32,284 nucleotides of DNA, taken from the NCBI GenBank assembly GCA_025210485.1, contig JAOARN010000029.1:1-32284 (forward strand), written 5' to 3'. The translations under genes were made by a program, and so were the position numbers. Position 1 is the first letter of the stretch. Every line of letters begins with the position of its first letter. Shown in pieces: positions 30,869 to 32,284 of the stretch. The DNA comes from Marinifilaceae bacterium. GTDB lineage: Bacteria; Bacteroidota; Bacteroidia; Bacteroidales; Marinifilaceae. The notes beneath the pieces are model-generated. The model was not told the DNA's origin. It saw only the letters and a list, made by a program, of their open reading frames with translations, and made no database searches.

Positions 30869-31445
30869 TTATTTAATTCTATTAAGCATAAGTTTTATCA
30901 TAGCAGGATGTATCATAGCTTGACTTGTTTTTGGATGATATTCAAAGTCTTTACTTAATCTTCGATAAATTTCAAACCAAGAAAATGTTCTTTATACAAT
31001 CCACCTTTTAGGCAAAACCTTAAATTCATTAGAAGTTTCTTATCTAAGAATAACTTCAAACACCCAACCAAAACTTTTTTCATTAATTCACCTCTATATC
31101 CTCCGTCTGCAACAATTTTCACAAGTCTACTAAATCTAAACCTAATTCATTTATAACTTTACTGGCAGCCTTACCATCGTGTATATTTGCGGCATGAACT
31201 AATACAACCAATATTAGTCCCATAGTAACTACAATTATATGTCGTTTTCTACCTTTTATCTTTATGCCTCCATCATAGCCTCTATCTCCCCCCTAATCTT
31301 ATAGTTTTAACAGCTTGGCTATCAATCAATCCCAAACTTGGTAATTCCTCTTTCTTGGCTTGGACTCTAACCTTATTCCTTAATTTCTCATGAATTTGTT
31401 CTATCAGCCCATTGTTATTCCATTTTGTAAAATAATGATAGCGTA
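30869..31445 (-). pseudogene. IS5-family transposase remnant, frameshifted
   Basis: Reading leftwards from 31445, one frame gives YHYFTKWNNNGLIEQIHEKL, then VQAKKEELPSLGLIDSQAVK. A second frame gives GDRGYDGGIKIKGRKRHIIV and HAANIHDGKAAS. A third gives KIVADGGYRGEL. Finally KRWIV-stop-RTFSWFEIYRRLSKDFEY (given in part) ends LMLNRIK. These are the DDE blocks of IS5-type transposases (D in DSQ, D in ADGGY, E in VERTF). The catalytic Glu codon has become TAA at 30992-30994. At least two frameshifts are present and the N-terminal third is missing, replaced by the next IS. It is a dead element. Confidence 0.88.
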
Positions 31446-31473
31446 TAAAAGAGGAGACTTTTAAAATAGAAAT

Positions 31474-31525
31474 GGCTCAAAATTCGTTTTCTTTGGGTTT
31501 CGAAACAAAAGAAGAATTATGAGCC
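31474..31525 (+). repeat. Inverted repeat covering the transposase start codon
   Basis: GGCTCAAAATTC...TTTCG pairs imperfectly with CGAAAC...GAATTATGAGCC, meeting at a TTTCGAAA centre. In RNA read in from outside, the right arm would fold the ATG at 31519-31521 into a stem. This could restrict transposase translation from readthrough transcripts, as known for some other IS elements. Confidence 0.6.
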
Positions 31526-32284
31526 ACTCAATTTATTTAAAAGCAAATATAGAAATAAAAATTTCAAAATTCGATTTTCAAAGCTTAACTTCTTCATTTT
31601 TGTCTGCTTTATTAAAGTTGTTTGAAGAATTTATGACCGCAGCGTTAACACATTATTATGAAGAACTGTCTTCAACAAGTGCACTAGCCAATTTACTTGG
31701 AGTTAGAAAAGTAATGCGTAAATCTTGTAGTCGTAAGACTAAATTTAAAACCTTGTTTGGTGATATATGGATTCCCCAAATACAAGTAAGAGTTGTTGGA
31801 ATAGATGAGAAAATTCACCAAATGTCAATCACGAGAATTTTACTTGGGATAAGCTCAAAGCAACAAATACCTGATTTCATGAAAGATTTGATGGGTTGGG
31901 TAGGTTCTTTAACAAGTTTTCGTGTAGGTCATCAAATAGTTGAATCTCTAACAGGTTTTAAATGTAGCCTAATGAGCATATGGCGCTCTGTACAATCATA
32001 TAGCAAAAAGATAAGCCTTGCCCCTAGTTCTGATGGCACCAATGAATTCGAAGCAGATGGAACAGGTATACCAACTAAAGGAAGTGGAAAACGTGGCAGT
32101 GAGATGAAAAAAGTATTTCAGAGAAAGAAAGACGGAAGCTTACAATTGGTAGGTATTACAATAGGTAAATATAAAGATAAAACAGACTGGAAATCAATAT
32201 TATCAACTCCTATAAAAGAAGTATTGAAAAGATTTGATAAAATAGTTCTATCATCAGATGGAGATACCTCAATAACAGATACAG
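31519..32284 (+). CDS. DDE transposase (ISLre2/ISH6/ISKra4-like), C-terminus outside window
   Basis: An open frame of 255 codons from ATG (MSHSIYLKANIEIKISKFD) to the window end with no stop. Residues 30-60 form a helical region (LLKLFEEFMTAALTHYYEEL). A zinc-free DNA-binding part has RKSCSRKTKFKTLFGDIWIP. The first catalytic Asp is D180 in FEADGTGIPTKGSGKRGSEM, and a second Asp is in VLSSDGDTS (D247 or D249). LVGITIGKYKDKTDW lies between. The EADGTG motif with a following KRGSE is seen in ISLre2-like and related transposases; the exact subfamily is uncertain. The frame is intact, so the element may be active. Confidence 0.8.
   Translation, partial: MSHSIYLKANIEIKISKFDFQSLTSSFLSALLKLFEEFMTAALTHYYEELSSTSALANLLGVRKVMRKSCSRKTKFKTLFGDIWIPQIQVRVVGIDEKIHQMSITRILLGISSKQQIPDFMKDLMGWVGSLTSFRVGHQIVESLTGFKCSLMSIWRSVQSYSKKISLAPSSDGTNEFEADGTGIPTKGSGKRGSEMKKVFQRKKDGSLQLVGITIGKYKDKTDWKSILSTPIKEVLKRFDKIVLSSDGDTSITDT

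Larger units (their letters stand above)
31446..32284 (+). mobile_element. Right-edge insertion sequence, partial (DDE type)
   Basis: An element whose transposase gene starts at 31519 and runs out of the window. Its left boundary lies somewhere in 31446-31474, where homology to the IS5-type remnant stops, so it seems to have inserted into that older transposase. A long imperfect inverted repeat at 31474-31525 precedes and overlaps the gene start. The other terminus is outside the window. Confidence 0.7.

Overview
The window reads as chromosomal DNA of an AT-rich member of the Bacteroidota. The evidence is many AraC-family regulators of Bacteroidota type, promoters of the TAnnTTTG (-7) class, near absence of Shine-Dalgarno sequences, small lipoproteins and MarR/SDR/OYE-type redox enzymes. 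The genus cannot be fixed from this sequence. No rRNA, tRNA, CRISPR array or origin was seen. Both ends are mobile DNA: an IS3-like element cuts off a MATE transporter on the left, and a DDE-type IS sits against a decayed IS5-type transposase on the right. A third decayed IS (ISAs1-like) lies just upstream of an AraC gene that has lost its N-terminal half.

Layout: 1-1384 IS end and truncated MATE exporter; 1385-2323 gene-poor scar with the ISAs1 ghost; 2324-4844 truncated AraC, YhcG-type PD-(D/E)XK nuclease and a translationally coupled AraC; 4993-10461 a seven-gene plus-strand redox operon (SDR, quinone oxidoreductase, NosR-like FMN/Fe-S membrane protein, anchored flavin-reductase-fold protein, two NTF2-like proteins, SDR); 10536-13618 a minus-strand operon of radical SAM protein, zinc macrodomain, class M sirtuin (SirTM) and MarR; 13836-15369 anchored flavin reductase, atypical SDR and tautomerase; 15831-18851 ABM monooxygenase, OYE, iron-sulfur flavoprotein and secreted MetX-like hydrolase; 18968-20934 two NTF2-like lipoproteins, a DoxX-like protein and an ABM protein; 21025-22857 two AraC regulators; 23172-25455 DsrE-like lipoprotein, second tautomerase and a large unknown protein; 25543-29738 an AraC regulator divergent from two NTF2-like genes and two alpha/beta hydrolases; 29846-30763 a further AraC.

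The striking property is repetition of small enzyme families: six NTF2/SnoaL-like proteins, three SDRs, two tautomerases, two ABM proteins, two anchored flavin-reductase-fold proteins, three alpha/beta hydrolases and six AraC genes. They lie in short operons with similar start-site sequences and AraC-type operator candidates. I infer a regulated island for sensing and reducing, isomerising or hydrolysing reactive small molecules (quinones, enones, aromatic or polyketide/steroid-like compounds), with several steps placed at the membrane or periplasm. The substrate is unknown. The SirTM/zinc-macrodomain pair, which in known systems performs reversible protein ADP-ribosylation tied to oxidative stress, lies inside this redox island but without the usual lipoylation partners in view.
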